NCBI GenBank assembly: GCA_009746045.1
Contig: RPFO01000156.1
Span: forward strand, 259,278 to 323,277
Reading direction: 5' to 3'
DNA length: 64,000 nucleotides
From: Mesostigma viride
Taxonomy: Eukaryota > Streptophyta > Mesostigmatophyceae > Mesostigmatales > Mesostigmataceae
The position numbers were made by a program, and so were the translations under genes. Below are positions 32,543 to 57,937 of the stretch, in pieces. The notes beneath the pieces were generated by a model that made no database searches, had not been told where the DNA came from, and saw only the letters and a list, made by a program, of their open reading frames with translations. Each line of letters opens with the position of its first letter. Positions within the stretch are counted from its first letter, which is position 1.

Positions 32543-33180
32543 ATGCAGCTATACAATAAGCCGATCAGCTACCGTGCAAACCGGGGAATTCGACAAAGAC
32601 GAGCAACACAATCTGAAAGGAGTCTGTCCTTCGTCAGCGGCACTGAGAAGGACCATTTAAACTGCGTAACTGCCTGCCCACCCAGGCATCGATCAACCAC
32701 CCATTTCTGGATGGACGGATATCATAAGAAAACAACTGGATATTATTGCAAACCCGGAACTATCGCCGGCCACAAAGAACACAAATCATATTGTGGAGGC
32801 TGGAGCAGTAGATCTAGACCTGCTTATTGCATGGCACGATACCAGCGTATTGCATGGCACAATGAATCCGGCTTATTGGAGCTAGACCAGTGTATTGCAT
32901 GGCACTATAAAGGCAGCTTATTGGAGCTAGACCAGCGTAATGCATGGCACGATAAACCCAGCGCATTGGAGCAAGACCAGCATATTGCATGGCACGATAT
33001 ACCCAGCTTATTAGAGCTAGACCAGCGTATTGCACGGCACGATAAACCCAGCTTATTGGAGCTAGACCAGCGTGTTGCATGGCACGATACATAACCAGCT
33101 TATTGGAGCTAGACCAGCGTATTGCGCTGATAATAAATAATTAATTATTGCAGCTAGACCAGTGTATTGCATGGCACGAT
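32543..33180 (+). repeat. 45-bp minisatellite with an open 183-codon frame
   Basis: About seven units of ATTGGAGCTAGACCAGCGTA plus TTGCATGGCACGATAAACCCAGCTT run from about 32815 to 33180. Because 45 is divisible by three, the plus frame reads a 15-residue repeat (LLELDQRIAWHDKPS) for about six units, preceded by a unique 90-residue leader that starts with ATG at 32543. The minus strand is open as well. Frame-preserving divergence could be neutral. I do not recognise the leader. It is either a small repeat protein or chance. Confidence 0.6.
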
Positions 33181-33188
33181 TAATTAAT

Positions 33189-35110
33189 TAAGGGGACGGC
33201 CCCGGCGCGAATATTTTGGCGCCGAAAAATTCGCGGTACCCGTCCGTACCGTGAAAAAGTGGTGCACGGGGCGCGCACCCCTACCGGAGCTGGCCATGGC
33301 GACGTGCTTTCAGGCAGTAGAAAAAGATAGCTCGCGGAATGCAGAGAAACTGAGCGAATCTTAAAGACGATGAGTAAATGATATTACTTCGTAGCGGAGT
33401 TCGCGTTTTTTGCAGTGTCGATGATTTTATTGATGACCATCGCCACGGGGGTCCAATCTGATGTTTTCGTCGAGAGGAATAAATTAGAATGCACGCTGGC
33501 GGCGGTGATTGTCAGGTTTTATGGGCTTTACCTAGCGTCAAGGATGCGTTTAAATTCTTATTGGTAAAGCTTTAAAAAATGTGCTGGGTTTCGGCAAGAT
33601 TTCCGTCATGATCGGTAAGACACTCTCCAGGCTCGCGGGATGCGCGTCTTATTATTCCATGGAAGGTTGTTCTTTCTTGCGCCGCTGGGCGAAGGACAAT
33701 TCCGGTAATGGTACGATCGTGTGATCAACGTGACCCTATGAATGTTTCGCTTCCTTTATGGGTTATCAACGCAAGTTTTCGGCTTCTTTCCGTGCAGTTA
33801 GCGCCAGGTATAATGTCATTCCGTGCTGCGCGCATCGCCAGATTCCTGGCACCTTTCAGTGGTTTTTATGTACGTTGCATGGCTGGGACGTGTCAAAGCG
33901 TGACCGTGGCATATCGTCAAGTTGTCAGGGATTTGCTGAGTGGTTTCTTGGAAGGAGATCGCTAACAGCACTCAGTTTTGTGTGAATATTGACGCGCGGC
34001 CTTTCTTAGCAGAGGCTTCATTGTGGTTAGAGGCTCACAAGCTTTTAGTTTGTTTCTTGGCAAACAATTGCGCTGGAAAGAAAGGTGGCAGTGGTTTTTC
34101 TGAGGGGCATACTGCATGGGTGGAACTGCACGTAGGTAGGGGACGTTATCGTTGTCTTGTTGGCCTTTCTCCCACTAAAATGGGAGAGCCCTAATTCATA
34201 TGCTAGTGCGAGGCAAGGTAACCATGGTAAGAAGCCTTGGCAAGCAGCATGTATGATAATTCTGCTTTCTCTGTGGACTGTCTGTTGTTACCCTTGTTGG
34301 GCGATTAGTGGATACGGCTTTCTAGGGTGTGTTTGAGCTTGGTTTTGGATCGATGATGCCCACACCATAAACCTGGAATATGCTTTAGAAGTGTTGGCTA
34401 GGCATGTAGAGCTACCTGCCTCATTGTTGTGCACACACGCAACAGGTTACCCGTGTCGAGGTACGGCAAGGGCACATGACGTGCCCAGCCACCTCGATCC
34501 TTGTACATTGCATGTGGTCGAAGTGGGCATGGTCAGGAGCCTTTTGGATGGCATAGGAAGTGTTAGTGTGCTTAATACTCACTAATGCCTTCCTTAGCGT
34601 CTGCACAGGTGGCCAACTGCCGATTAAAATTAATAACTGCTACAGCTGAGCTCAGAATGCCACCAAACTTCAATGACAGTGCCTTCTATGGTCATGACAG
34701 AATTTGACTTGTGCTTTTCAGGCCTAAATGATGTGTTATGAGTGTGTATGGGGACGCCCCGCCTAAAAATGCGTATTTTTTAACCCAAAAATTAATAACT
34801 CATAGGGATGTGCTGATTTTGTTGATCCAATTAGGTAGAAACCATGTCCCATGACATTTTTATATGGGTTGTGCTTTTTTCATGCAACTGGTTCTCCCAC
34901 TGTTCTGGGCAAGATGTGCCCCGGACAGCGTTTTTTTCTATTTTTAGCACATAGCCGGTGTATGGCTGGGGGTAGTACCCCCAACAAGTGGTGGTATGCA
35001 TGCCCAAACATCATGTTTATGGTCCCCAAACATCATTCAGTGGTTGTCAGTTGCATTTCTGTAGTTATTAGGGGGCTTCAGTTTTGATACATTTCCATGG
35101 GACCCTCCCC
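33189..35110. mobile_element. TTAA-flanked insertion with short imperfect inverted ends
   Basis: Both ends adjoin TTAATTAATTAA runs. The left end is GGGGACGGCCCC and the right end, reversed, is GGGGAGGGTCCC (10 of 12 match). The interior has lower GC than the host exons and only short frames (33708-33965, 33940-34194) without recognisable domains. The layout suits a non-autonomous DNA element inserted at TTAA, possibly into the (TTAA)n tail of a retroelement. Known piggyBac ends usually begin CCC, so the family is uncertain, and simple AT-repeat boundaries make this weaker. Confidence 0.35.
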
Positions 35111-35175
35111 TTAATTAATTAATTAGCACGTGACTGCATCACGTGGGTGCAATACAAGCCACTGTGCCTTAATTC
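35111..35175 (-). mobile_element. Truncated retroelement 3' end: hairpin plus (TTAA)n tail
   Basis: On the minus strand the hairpin CACGTGATGCAGTCACGTG (35127-35145) is followed by TAATTAATTAATTAA. It is nearly identical in the hairpin to the 3' end of the LINE at 60149-60167, while the adjoining body differs, so the hairpin is conserved across families. Confidence 0.75.
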
Positions 35176-35597
35176 AAGGTGAAGGGGTGGACGATGTCGT
35201 TGGTGGCAAGGCAGCCCTCGATCCTTCAAGGCAGGGACTTGGTAACCTAGTCCGCGCGCGCGGCCGAGGAGAGCGCTGCGGGCGGCGGGAGGCCGGGTCC
35301 AGCGACGCCGAGACACCTCTGCTGCATGCCACGTGCAACGCTAATATGTGCACGGTAGACAACCAGCCATACCCTTTTATCAAGGAGACAACCAGCCATA
35401 CCCTTTTATAGATAGCTTAGCAATTGATGGCAGGGTAGAACGTAGCCATGCATGCCTGCGTGCCTATAGCCGAACCAGTAGCCAACAGACATCAGCCAGC
35501 CTAGCTATGCGCCTGTCCTAGCAAGTGCTGCTTGTTTGCTCGCGGCTCCATATAGCAATGGCAATGCCCACACTGGACATATTTCAATGCACAAGGC

Positions 35598-35792
35598 TAC
35601 ACATTTCCATCTCCATTCATATTCATCGTCCTAAAAGACTCGAAAACGCGGACAAGATAACGGCAGGCTAGCTCGAGCTACCATTAATTAATTAATTAGA
35701 CTCGTGCTCCCGTTGGGGAGTCGAGCTACCATGGTCCGGATTCTCTCGATTTCTGGCCTGCGCTGGTTGTCTCCTTGATATTGCACCCACAG
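35598..35792. repeat. Dispersed repeat copy containing a 39-bp retro-insertion with 10-bp target duplication
   Basis: The repeat (ACACATTTCCATCTCCATTC ... TTCTGGCCTGCGCTGGTTGT) is shared with 44383-44512, where it is uninterrupted. Here ATTAATTAATTAATTAGACT plus CGTGCTCCCGTTGGGGAG, ending in T, sits between two copies of TCGAGCTACC. The inserted piece is a hairpin plus (TTAA)n tail read on the minus strand, i.e. an extremely truncated retroelement 3' end. The same insert sequence, without this target, occurs at 57296-57337. Confidence 0.85.
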
Positions 35793-36702
35793 GGGCCCGA
35801 TGCCCTGGATCGTTTAGTTAGACGGGTCCGATCGAGCTAGCATCCTGTGGCGTGAGGGAAAGGGGGGGTCTCTGCCCCCCTACCCGATGTGCACATTCAG
35901 GGATTAAAAGCACTTAGGTGCTCCGTGACTTCCCAAAGGGAGCACGCATTTGAATTAACAACATTAATTAACAACGCCGAGACGTGGGCGGCTGTCTCGG
36001 GCTGAAGCGGTGGGGGGGGCGGGGCGTAGCCCCATGGCCCCCCGTCAAGGAAACATTGTGGGCCAACTAGCAGTCAAGGCTGACCGGCGCCGCACCATCC
36101 CCCGGGTGCTCCACAGCCCAAGATGGGCATCAATAAATAAATATTAATTGGGAATCATCATAGCTGAGCATGATCGAACTTCTGCGCAACGAGAGGATTC
36201 AGCCTTCAAGGTAAGGCCACAGTCTGCCTTGCATCAGAGTGCCTTCATCATGGTAACGGAAATTAACATCCCTCCTAACCCCTACCGGGGCTCCTTCATT
36301 CCCTTCACATAAGGACTTACTTTCCACGTCAGAATAATGAACAATCACATTCATCAGGAACCTTTGGGGTGCTGCCCTAGCTTCCAGTCCCCCTTGGGGT
36401 CTGGCACATTCCTTGCTGCTTGCAACCCGGCTGCCGCCAATAAACAACGCCTCTATCGCCGGCTCAGTGTGTCCGTGGCCCCTGGCCTAGACCGGCCATC
36501 ACCAGGCTTGCTTGCCAGGTCCTTCCAATCCCCAACATGCGTCGGACGGCAGCTTTCATGCCAGAACTGATGAAAACGAACAGTTCAGACAAGGGGTCGT
36601 CCTCACAAAGCCTAGTGTGCGAGTCCGGGTCACTATCATGGTCACTGTAATGGTCACCACTAGAATTGGCCCCGTCCAGACGAGGGGTCCCCCTAACAAA
36701 GT
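35793..36702. other. Repeat-rich gap, no confident gene
   Basis: The stretch has an 83-codon minus frame at 36199-36447 (GTLMQGRLWPYLEG at its end) that I do not recognise. It also has two copies of an AAGGGGTCGTCC...AAGCCTAGTG motif near 36590 and 36680, a third lying at 40937. These may be remnants of a dispersed repeat. Confidence 0.4.
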
Positions 36703-37542
36703 CTAGTGCCCATTATGCAGTACAACTCCTACCTCTCCACCACCGCCGCCGCTGCCGCCTTCAACGATACGCACACCACCCTGCGCGCGGTCACTCCCCA
36801 CACTTCCCGTCTGGTGCTTTCGATTCCTGGGCTTCCGACGGCCAGGGGCTCCCTGCCCTGTTGGGTCCTCCCCACCTTCCCACCCAAGCTCATGGCCACT
36901 TCCACCATGACCCAAAACACCTTCCTTTTTCCCACTACCACCACCCGCAACCTGACTGCCACCCTGCCCTATAGCACCCCCACTCTTCCCGGCACCCTCC
37001 TGAGTGCCATCCCTGGCATGATCCCCCCACTTGCCACGTGGCACTACCGCACTGGAAGCAAGTTGCGCGGTATTCCCCCCATCCGTCACACTGCTGCCAT
37101 CTGCCACCCCGTGCGACATCTCCCGCGCCTCCGCTGTCGCGCCAGCGCCACTCAAACTGGCCAGGGGGCCACGATCAGGCCCCCTCTTCTTCGCACCCTG
37201 CGATGCTGGCGGAGGTGGACCCCTCCCTACACTAGCAACCGCAAAATCACTAACGACATCAGGAACCAACCCACCCTTCCCAGACGATGCCCTTGCCAGG
37301 CTTGCCTGCTGCTGCCCTTCCAAAGGCTGTGCTCCCTCTTCGGGTAGGGACATACCCCCCCGGCCCCGGCCCCTCCTTCCCCCCCTGGCCTGCCCACCAC
37401 CCGCCGCAGGAGGCACAACAACAGAAGCAGTGCTCTCTTTATTACCAGCCCGCGACCTATCCTGCGAGCCCATCCTACCACCCACCCCATTGTCGGTTGC
37501 ATGGGTGGTCACTCCATGAGACTCCGTGGGCACCCGCAACGC

Positions 37543-37573
<31 letters not shown>

Positions 37574-38061
37574 GCATCCCTACTGGCACCTGACACGCTC
37601 CCTTCCTCCCCACGGTGTCCCTGAGGCCCCGAGTCATGTCTGGGACGGGCGTGGCCGCCGACGCCCGCGCCCCTTCCATGCCCCCTGGCCCAACCCTGCC
37701 TGCCATCTGGCGCAGCGTGGGCGGGCATGGCGGGCGCTTGTTGCTGGTCACTGGTCGGCGCTCGGCTGGGCGTTGGGGCCACCGCATGTGACCCACTACT
37801 AGTTACGGCCACCGCACGTGACCCACTATCGGTCGCGGCCACAGCATGTGGCCCGTGATTCATCGCGGCATGTCGCCGCCCTCCTTCAAGTGCGTGGGGG
37901 TGGTGGGACGATGAGGGCCCAGGGGGATGGCTGGGCTGTGCGGCATCATGGGGGGTGGATGGTGCTGCCGGGTGAGGGTTTGCATGTCCCCTTCCACCTC
38001 CTCGTTGGGAGCCCCTGGCTGACCTGGCGCCGCTGGACTCCACAAATGGACCAGCATCCAC
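36703..38061 (-). CDS. Long low-complexity frame, possible C-terminal part of the RNF25-like gene
   Basis: This 452-codon frame is Gly/Ser/Ala/His/Pro-rich with a run of 11 alanines from (GCC)n near 37541-37575. It contains RG-rich patches (ARGGRRGRGRGG). It follows the RNF25-like frame on the same strand after 22 bases and a GGGGGGGGCAG|GTGG acceptor-like site. RNF25 proteins end in a long disordered basic tail, so this could be the tail reached through an unseen intron or after an indel in one of the nearby G-runs. It could equally be a chance frame in GC-rich repeats. Confidence 0.4.
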
Positions 38062-38083
38062 CTGCCCCCCCCTGGGCCCTTAT

Positions 38084-41000
38084 TCACAAACTGGCCCCTT
38101 TGCCCCTCATTCCTTTTTTGCCCCCCTTGGCCTTCTTTTCCCCCTTGCCTTCCTGGCCCTCCTTGCCCCTGGCCCCCTTGCTTTCTTTGCCCCCCTTGCC
38201 CTCCTTGCCTTTGGTGGCCTTGCTGCCTTTGCTGCCCTCCTTGCCCTCCTCCCCCCCCTGTTGTTCCCCTCTCCCACCAGCCCCCCCCCCCCCTGCCTCC
38301 CCCTCGGGCTCCACCACAAACACGGACGATGCACGCACGACACGGATGAGTGCGCCCCCCTCGGCCACCCCCCCACTGCTACTGTCCTGCACGATGATCG
38401 CGTCTCTCGCCAGCTGGCGCGCGTACAGCAACCGCATGGCCGCCTGCTGCGCCCTCAGGGCGTCCCTGGAGAAGAGGAGCGACCCGGCGGGCAGGTCCGA
38501 TATGCAGGCGCCGGAATAAGGGGAAGGCGATTGGGTGGAGGAGGAACCCTCTGGGACACGTAGGGAAGACGCGGCGTCGCGGCGATCAGCATAACGAGGG
38601 GCATTGCCAGCAGACTGAGGAGAGGGTGCTTTTGACGACGTATCTGCATTCCCGCTTCCTTCACTGCCGGCGGTATCGGAACCATTTTGAGAACGCTCGT
38701 CCATTGCGACATCGCCCAGGAATGCATCCTGCTTGACATGGTCGCGACGCGACGCCGAAATGCCTTCAACCCCGCTGGCCATTCCGCTAAGTCCGCTAAT
38801 TCCGCGAAGTCCATCCACCTGACCCTCCTGAGAAACTCCCTCCACCCCCTCCTTTGACCTCTCTCCCTCCAGCCCCTCCTGTCCCGTCTCTGAGTCGGCA
38901 ACCTTGGAGAAAAGAACCTTGTCGTCCCCGGTCCCTACATCCCTACTCGGTCCCTGTATCTGTGGCTGGTCTCGCGGCCGGCCACCACCTGTCCCTCCCT
39001 GTGCCTCCTCGCATGACCAGGAGCTGCAGGGTGCCCCAGGTCGCCCCAGCCACCCGCGCGCGTGCGCCAGCTCCTCAGGCTCCACCTCCGCACGGCACAC
39101 GGGGCAGAGCACGGGGAACTCCCTGTCAGGCCAGGGGTAGGCCGAGAGGTCCCTGGGAAGCTGGCACGGGTTAATGTCATCCACATGCACGCCTGCGGAG
39201 GTGATGCGTTCGATTGCCTCGGTTCGCAGCGTGGCCACGAGTGCACGCTGCTGGTCCGCCGCCATGCGCAGCAGCTGCTGGTGGTGGCTGATGGGGTTGG
39301 CGTGGAGGGATGGTGTTAGAGTGGGGGGGGGGGTGGCAGAGCATGCACGTGGGTTAGTGAAGGGGTGGCATGCCAGGTAGCACTTCTTGCTAGGTAAATG
39401 GCTTGCAAGGTACATGGCTAGAACGGTAAATGGCTGGCAAGGCAAATGGCTTGATAGTTAAGCTATTTGCAATAAGCATTTTACGGAATAGAGAAGTTCT
39501 GCATGAATGGCTTGCAAGGTAAATGGCTTGATAGGTAAGCTATTTGCAATGCGATCCCAGACCAGAAAACGCAGGACCCAAGCGCAGGAAGGCCAGCAAA
39601 CACAGTAAGCAGCGGCACGGCATTGCTGACATAAGCGTGAGTGGGTTTGGCAAGTGACAACCAATTGTTTAGTTACCCATTATGTAGGTTGCATCAACGT
39701 ACTGTGCTATCGACCACACATTATTTAGTTGCCCATTCTGTAGGTTGCATCAACGTACTGTGCTATCGACCACACATTATTTAGTTGCCCATTATGTAGG
39801 TTGCATCAACGTACTGTGCTATCGACCACACATTATTTAGTTGCCCATTATGTAGGTTGTAACACCGTACTGTGGAAGGCGTCGCCCTGCGAAGGGTACA
39901 CCCAGTACGGGATTCGCTGTCCTTGCCCTAGTACAGATCTGTCTAGCGATAAGTGCAGAGTTCCTTGAAAAAATAGCTCCAGGGTGTAACATCAACACCC
40001 TCAAGGGTGTGTGATCAGGGGCACCCGAGTAACAGGCCAGAGACTGCCCATTTGCTGCATATGTCGATAGCAAGACGGCACGGTCTGAACTACACGGATG
40101 CCATACCACCGACTCCCTAAGAGTGGTTACTAGCGGCTGCACCGTGCCAGCTCACGCACCTCTCCCGCGCCCGCTGCTGCTGCCAACACCACCACTGCGC
40201 AAAGCAGGGGTCGGCGTGTGCGCAGTGGAAACAGGCCGGCAGCTTGACTAGGTTGATGGGGGCAGCACACTCGGTGTTCGTTGCCACCCCCGCGGTGCCT
40301 TGGACATCAACAGTGGCATGGTCGCTGCCTTGCGAACCAGCGACGGAGGGCGCTAGGGGGAACAGGCAGAAGGGGCAGTCTCCCTCGGGCGCGTTCATGC
40401 TGGTCAGCTCATCGTGTGCGCGCTGGGCCAGGGGCAGCAGGAACTGCTGCCCGCCGGCACTCGCTGCAAACTCCTGCAGCGTGGCCAGCAGCCGCGACTG
40501 GCGCGCGTCACCCAGTCCGCGGGCGTGCAGGATGCGCACGTGCAGCGCCTGGGCAGGTGCACGGGGAGGAACAGGGAGGGTGGGAGAGGGGGTTGAATGT
40601 GAAAAGGCGACAAAGGGTGGGGAAGGGTGGGGAAAGGGGTGGGGAAAGGGGTGGGGAGAGGGTGGGAAAAAAGAGTGCGAAACAAGGGAGTCAGGGAATC
40701 TGGTTATTGGTAGAGTTGGTTACCAGTAGAGGTGATTATCAGTAGAGCAGGGGTTCTGGTTAACGGCCGAGTTTCAGAAAAAAAGAAGGTAGCTGTTGTC
40801 AAGAGATGCAAGAGAAAATTATTGGTTCACCCTGGATTCACCAGCGGAAGAGCACTGCCAGATATGCAGATCGCGTCCTTCGCAAATTGGAAAAAAAAGC
40901 TACTACGCGTACTAGGCTTCGCGAAAGCCACCCCCTTGGATAAGGGGTCGCTTTCCCAAGTTCTAGTGTGTCCCAGGCTTATCGATCGCATGTTGTGTCC

Positions 41001-41369
41001 AACGACGGGCGTGACATTGACAAGAAATGATTTCTTACATCTTCAGGGTACGCGGGGCCGATCGTGATTTCGATGGCCATCTTCACAAACTGCTGGGTGG
41101 CGTCGTCCGCGGCGTGAGGCTCCAGCTGCAAAATTGCGCGCAAGGGCGCGTGATGAACCTGCACATGCCAGGAGGGCAACGCGTTTATATCGGATGCCTG
41201 TTATGTCTCTCCTGATGACCAAACGTTGCCACCGATGATTAAAAGGGCGTCACTTGCATTGAATCCAGCGCGGGACTGTTGCGCTTACCTCGCATTTATC
41301 AGGCCAAATAGCTTGCAGTGCCTGCAACTCGTCAGATACATCGTCATCAAGCGCATTTTGTGCATCCAT
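38084..41369 (-). CDS. RWD-RING E3 ubiquitin ligase, RNF25 (AO7) family
   Basis: Four exons join with matching phases: 41289-41369, 41039-41158, 40160-40548, 38084-39287. The first two give an RWD domain (DELQALQAIWPDKCE, then EITIGPAYPED, the YP motif near residue 64). Exon 3 gives RILHARGLGDARQSRL, matching the RNF25 segment after the RWD, then the RING start: CPFC at 125-128, and CFHCAH at 173-178. The second RING half, LCPVCRAEVEP, is in exon 4 at 257-261, after an insertion typical of this family. A Lys/Gly/Glu-rich tail follows. RWD-RING ligases bind a ubiquitin-conjugating enzyme through these parts; RNF25 in animals acts on stalled ribosomes and NF-kB signalling. The role here is not known. 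The first 60 kb neighbour in the opposite direction is phosphoglucomutase, sharing the upstream region. Confidence 0.85.
39660..39870. repeat. ~59-bp minisatellite in intron 3 of the RNF25-like gene
   Basis: About three and a half units contain TTATTTAGTTGCCCATTATG, then TAGGTTGCATCAACGTACTG, then TGCTATCGACCACACA. Next to it (39380-39560) is a looser GGTAAATGGCTTGCAAG repeat. No exon-edge match is seen. Confidence 0.9.
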
Positions 41370-42346
41370 GTTCGGTGAGGGCTACCGACTCAAGAATTCA
41401 CATATTTCAAGAAACCACCGGCCGGCTAGTTTATGCATTAATGCACGAGATCGATTGGTCGCATAAACTACACTGGTAGGCCGGCCTGGGAATATAAAAT
41501 ACCCCTCTCATCACTTGGCTAGCGGCCAACAAAAGGGTTCTTAGAAAAGAGACAATTCAGCGTTAGCGAGCATGCGCTGTTTAATAACCATATATTACAA
41601 TTGGGTATAGGTTGCCATGGTTTCAGGCCAGTAAAAAATCGCTTAATTACGCTCGCTTAAACAAGACCGCTGCGTACTGCTTGCTGACATGTGAGCCACC
41701 AGTTGAGCACGCTCGGTGCACTGCTCGTCATTTTCCCCAAACCCGCCAGCCTTCATGAACCGCCACGTGGTGAATGCCACAAAGACAACATTAAACAATT
41801 AATCCTTCTGCTGACCGCTGTACTCACCACATTGCCAATTTGCCACGCCAGTACAGTACAGTAGAAGCTCTCTACAGTAGAGTCTCTAGACAGATCTGGA
41901 GAGCAGAAAAGCCTGGTAGAAGATATTTTTGGACTACGTTCTCCGTCCTACCCAAGCACAGCCTGGATTCCATGGTCGACCTATAGAGGAACTGCAATGA
42001 AGTTCTAAGGGTCTACCAGGGTGATCCTGGCGAAGGCAGGACAACACTGCAACAGAAAACTGCTGCAGAAAACGCGTTTACCAGGAATGATCGTGTTGCT
42101 GAACGTTGCTGGCACCTCCCTGATTCACGAATGGACCGATGCAGATTGACTGGGAAAAAAACAGGATTATAGGATCTTCGGATGGAATATGGCAGCCAGG
42201 CACCGTGCCACCTAAGTCTCAATCTTGTCCTCTTGCACGCGGCCGCGGTGGTGCATTGCGACTGCAACAGAATTGCGAGGTCGCGTGTACTAGTTAAGGA
42301 TAGGTGACCCCTTTCTGCATCCCGCTTAGGCGGAAAGTCAGCAAAA
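41370..42346. promoter_or_regulatory. Bidirectional upstream region of RNF25-like and PGM genes, with a large imperfect palindrome
   Basis: The two start codons lie 977 bp apart and face outwards. Near the RNF25-like gene, GGCCGGCTAGTTTATGC (41420-41436) and GCATAAACTA...GGCCGGCC (41461-41486) form a long imperfect inverted repeat, with TGCATTAATGCA in its loop. It could be a cruciform, a protein-binding site or a miniature transposon. No TATA box is evident. Confidence 0.5.
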
Positions 42347-56916
<14,570 letters not shown>

Positions 56917-57099
56917 AGATCATTGGATGGCTATACTTGATGCCATTTGGGGAGGCCTGAGTGGAAGGTTTCCCTTGCATAAGTTTGTGCACTTTTCTTT
57001 TTTTGCTGGCAACAGGATCCACGTAATTCCAGGCTTCACAACGGTGGACATTCGTGGAATATACGGTAAACTTGTTGACTTTTCTCAGTTGTGTTCACA

Positions 57100-57930
57100 A
57101 TTAAATTAGTTCCATTCTTATTCATGCTGGCCATTCATTTCTTCACAATATATATGCCCCCGGCAAGTGTACGCTATGCGCAGTTAAGTGCCCAACTTTC
57201 AATGTATCGATTTTTGTAGGAGACAAAGTACCAATCAATCGACGCTGGACGCCACGCATCCTGTCCAGAATAGTTGTCTCAGTTCAAGCTTTATATTAAT
57301 TAAGTAATGAATTAAACTCGTGCTCCCGTTGGGGAGTCACGAAGCTTTACACACCTTGCCGATGATCGAAATTATAGTTATGCATTATTTCCTTGCATTA
57401 ATTTATTAATTAGTCTCGTGTCCCCGCATGTTCCTCGCATGCAACACATCTTGTTGTGCACTTGGGTTTGGTTGTTTGTGTTGGTCGTGGTGGTGGTGTG
57501 TGTGTATGTGTGTATGTGTGTTTTCCCTATCGACCTTTCTTGCTTCCCTCTGTCTCCCTCCATGCAGGTCTACCTCACTAGAGATAGCCACGCGGCTCCC
57601 GCGGCCTTCGCGTCTTTCCTTTCAGACAACTACCCTAGTCCTTCCACGGCGTTGGATCGCCATGCGTCCAGGCATAGTTATCTCACTTCATATAAGTTGC
57701 GACCATACACGTGTGCGCTTAGCATGCCCGGGCTGATCATTCATGACAGTAAAGGCTTGAGAGCTACCATGGTCAGGATTCTCCCGATTTCTGGCCTGCG
57801 CTGGTTGTCTCCTTGATAATGAACAGGTACAGCCCGAGAGCACGTACACAAACAATTCAACGTGCTCTGTAAAATGAATAAATTGCCAGCTAGACCCCTT
57901 TGTGTAACTGCGGAAGGCACCACCCCACCA
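57100..57930. other. Gap between PGM and the LINE, with retroelement scraps
   Basis: At 57296-57337 lies the ACTCGTGCTCCCGTTGGGGA hairpin next to a degenerate TTAA run, and at 57758-57815 a third copy of the 44.4-kb dispersed repeat. A (TG)n-like GGTGTGTGTGTATGTG tract is at 57490. No gene is seen. Confidence 0.6.
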
Positions 57931-57937
57931 TTCCCAA

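Noticed and set aside
32820-33180. CRISPR-like array of regular repeats
   Set aside because: The 45-bp units are contiguous without unique spacers, the setting is a eukaryotic nuclear genome and no cas genes exist. It is a minisatellite. The same applies to 21640-22005 and 17208-17660.
57418-57816. A plus frame of 132 codons with a Val-rich hydrophobic run
   Set aside because: The hydrophobic run comes from a (TG)n-like tract and the rest overlaps a dispersed repeat; no splice or domain support.
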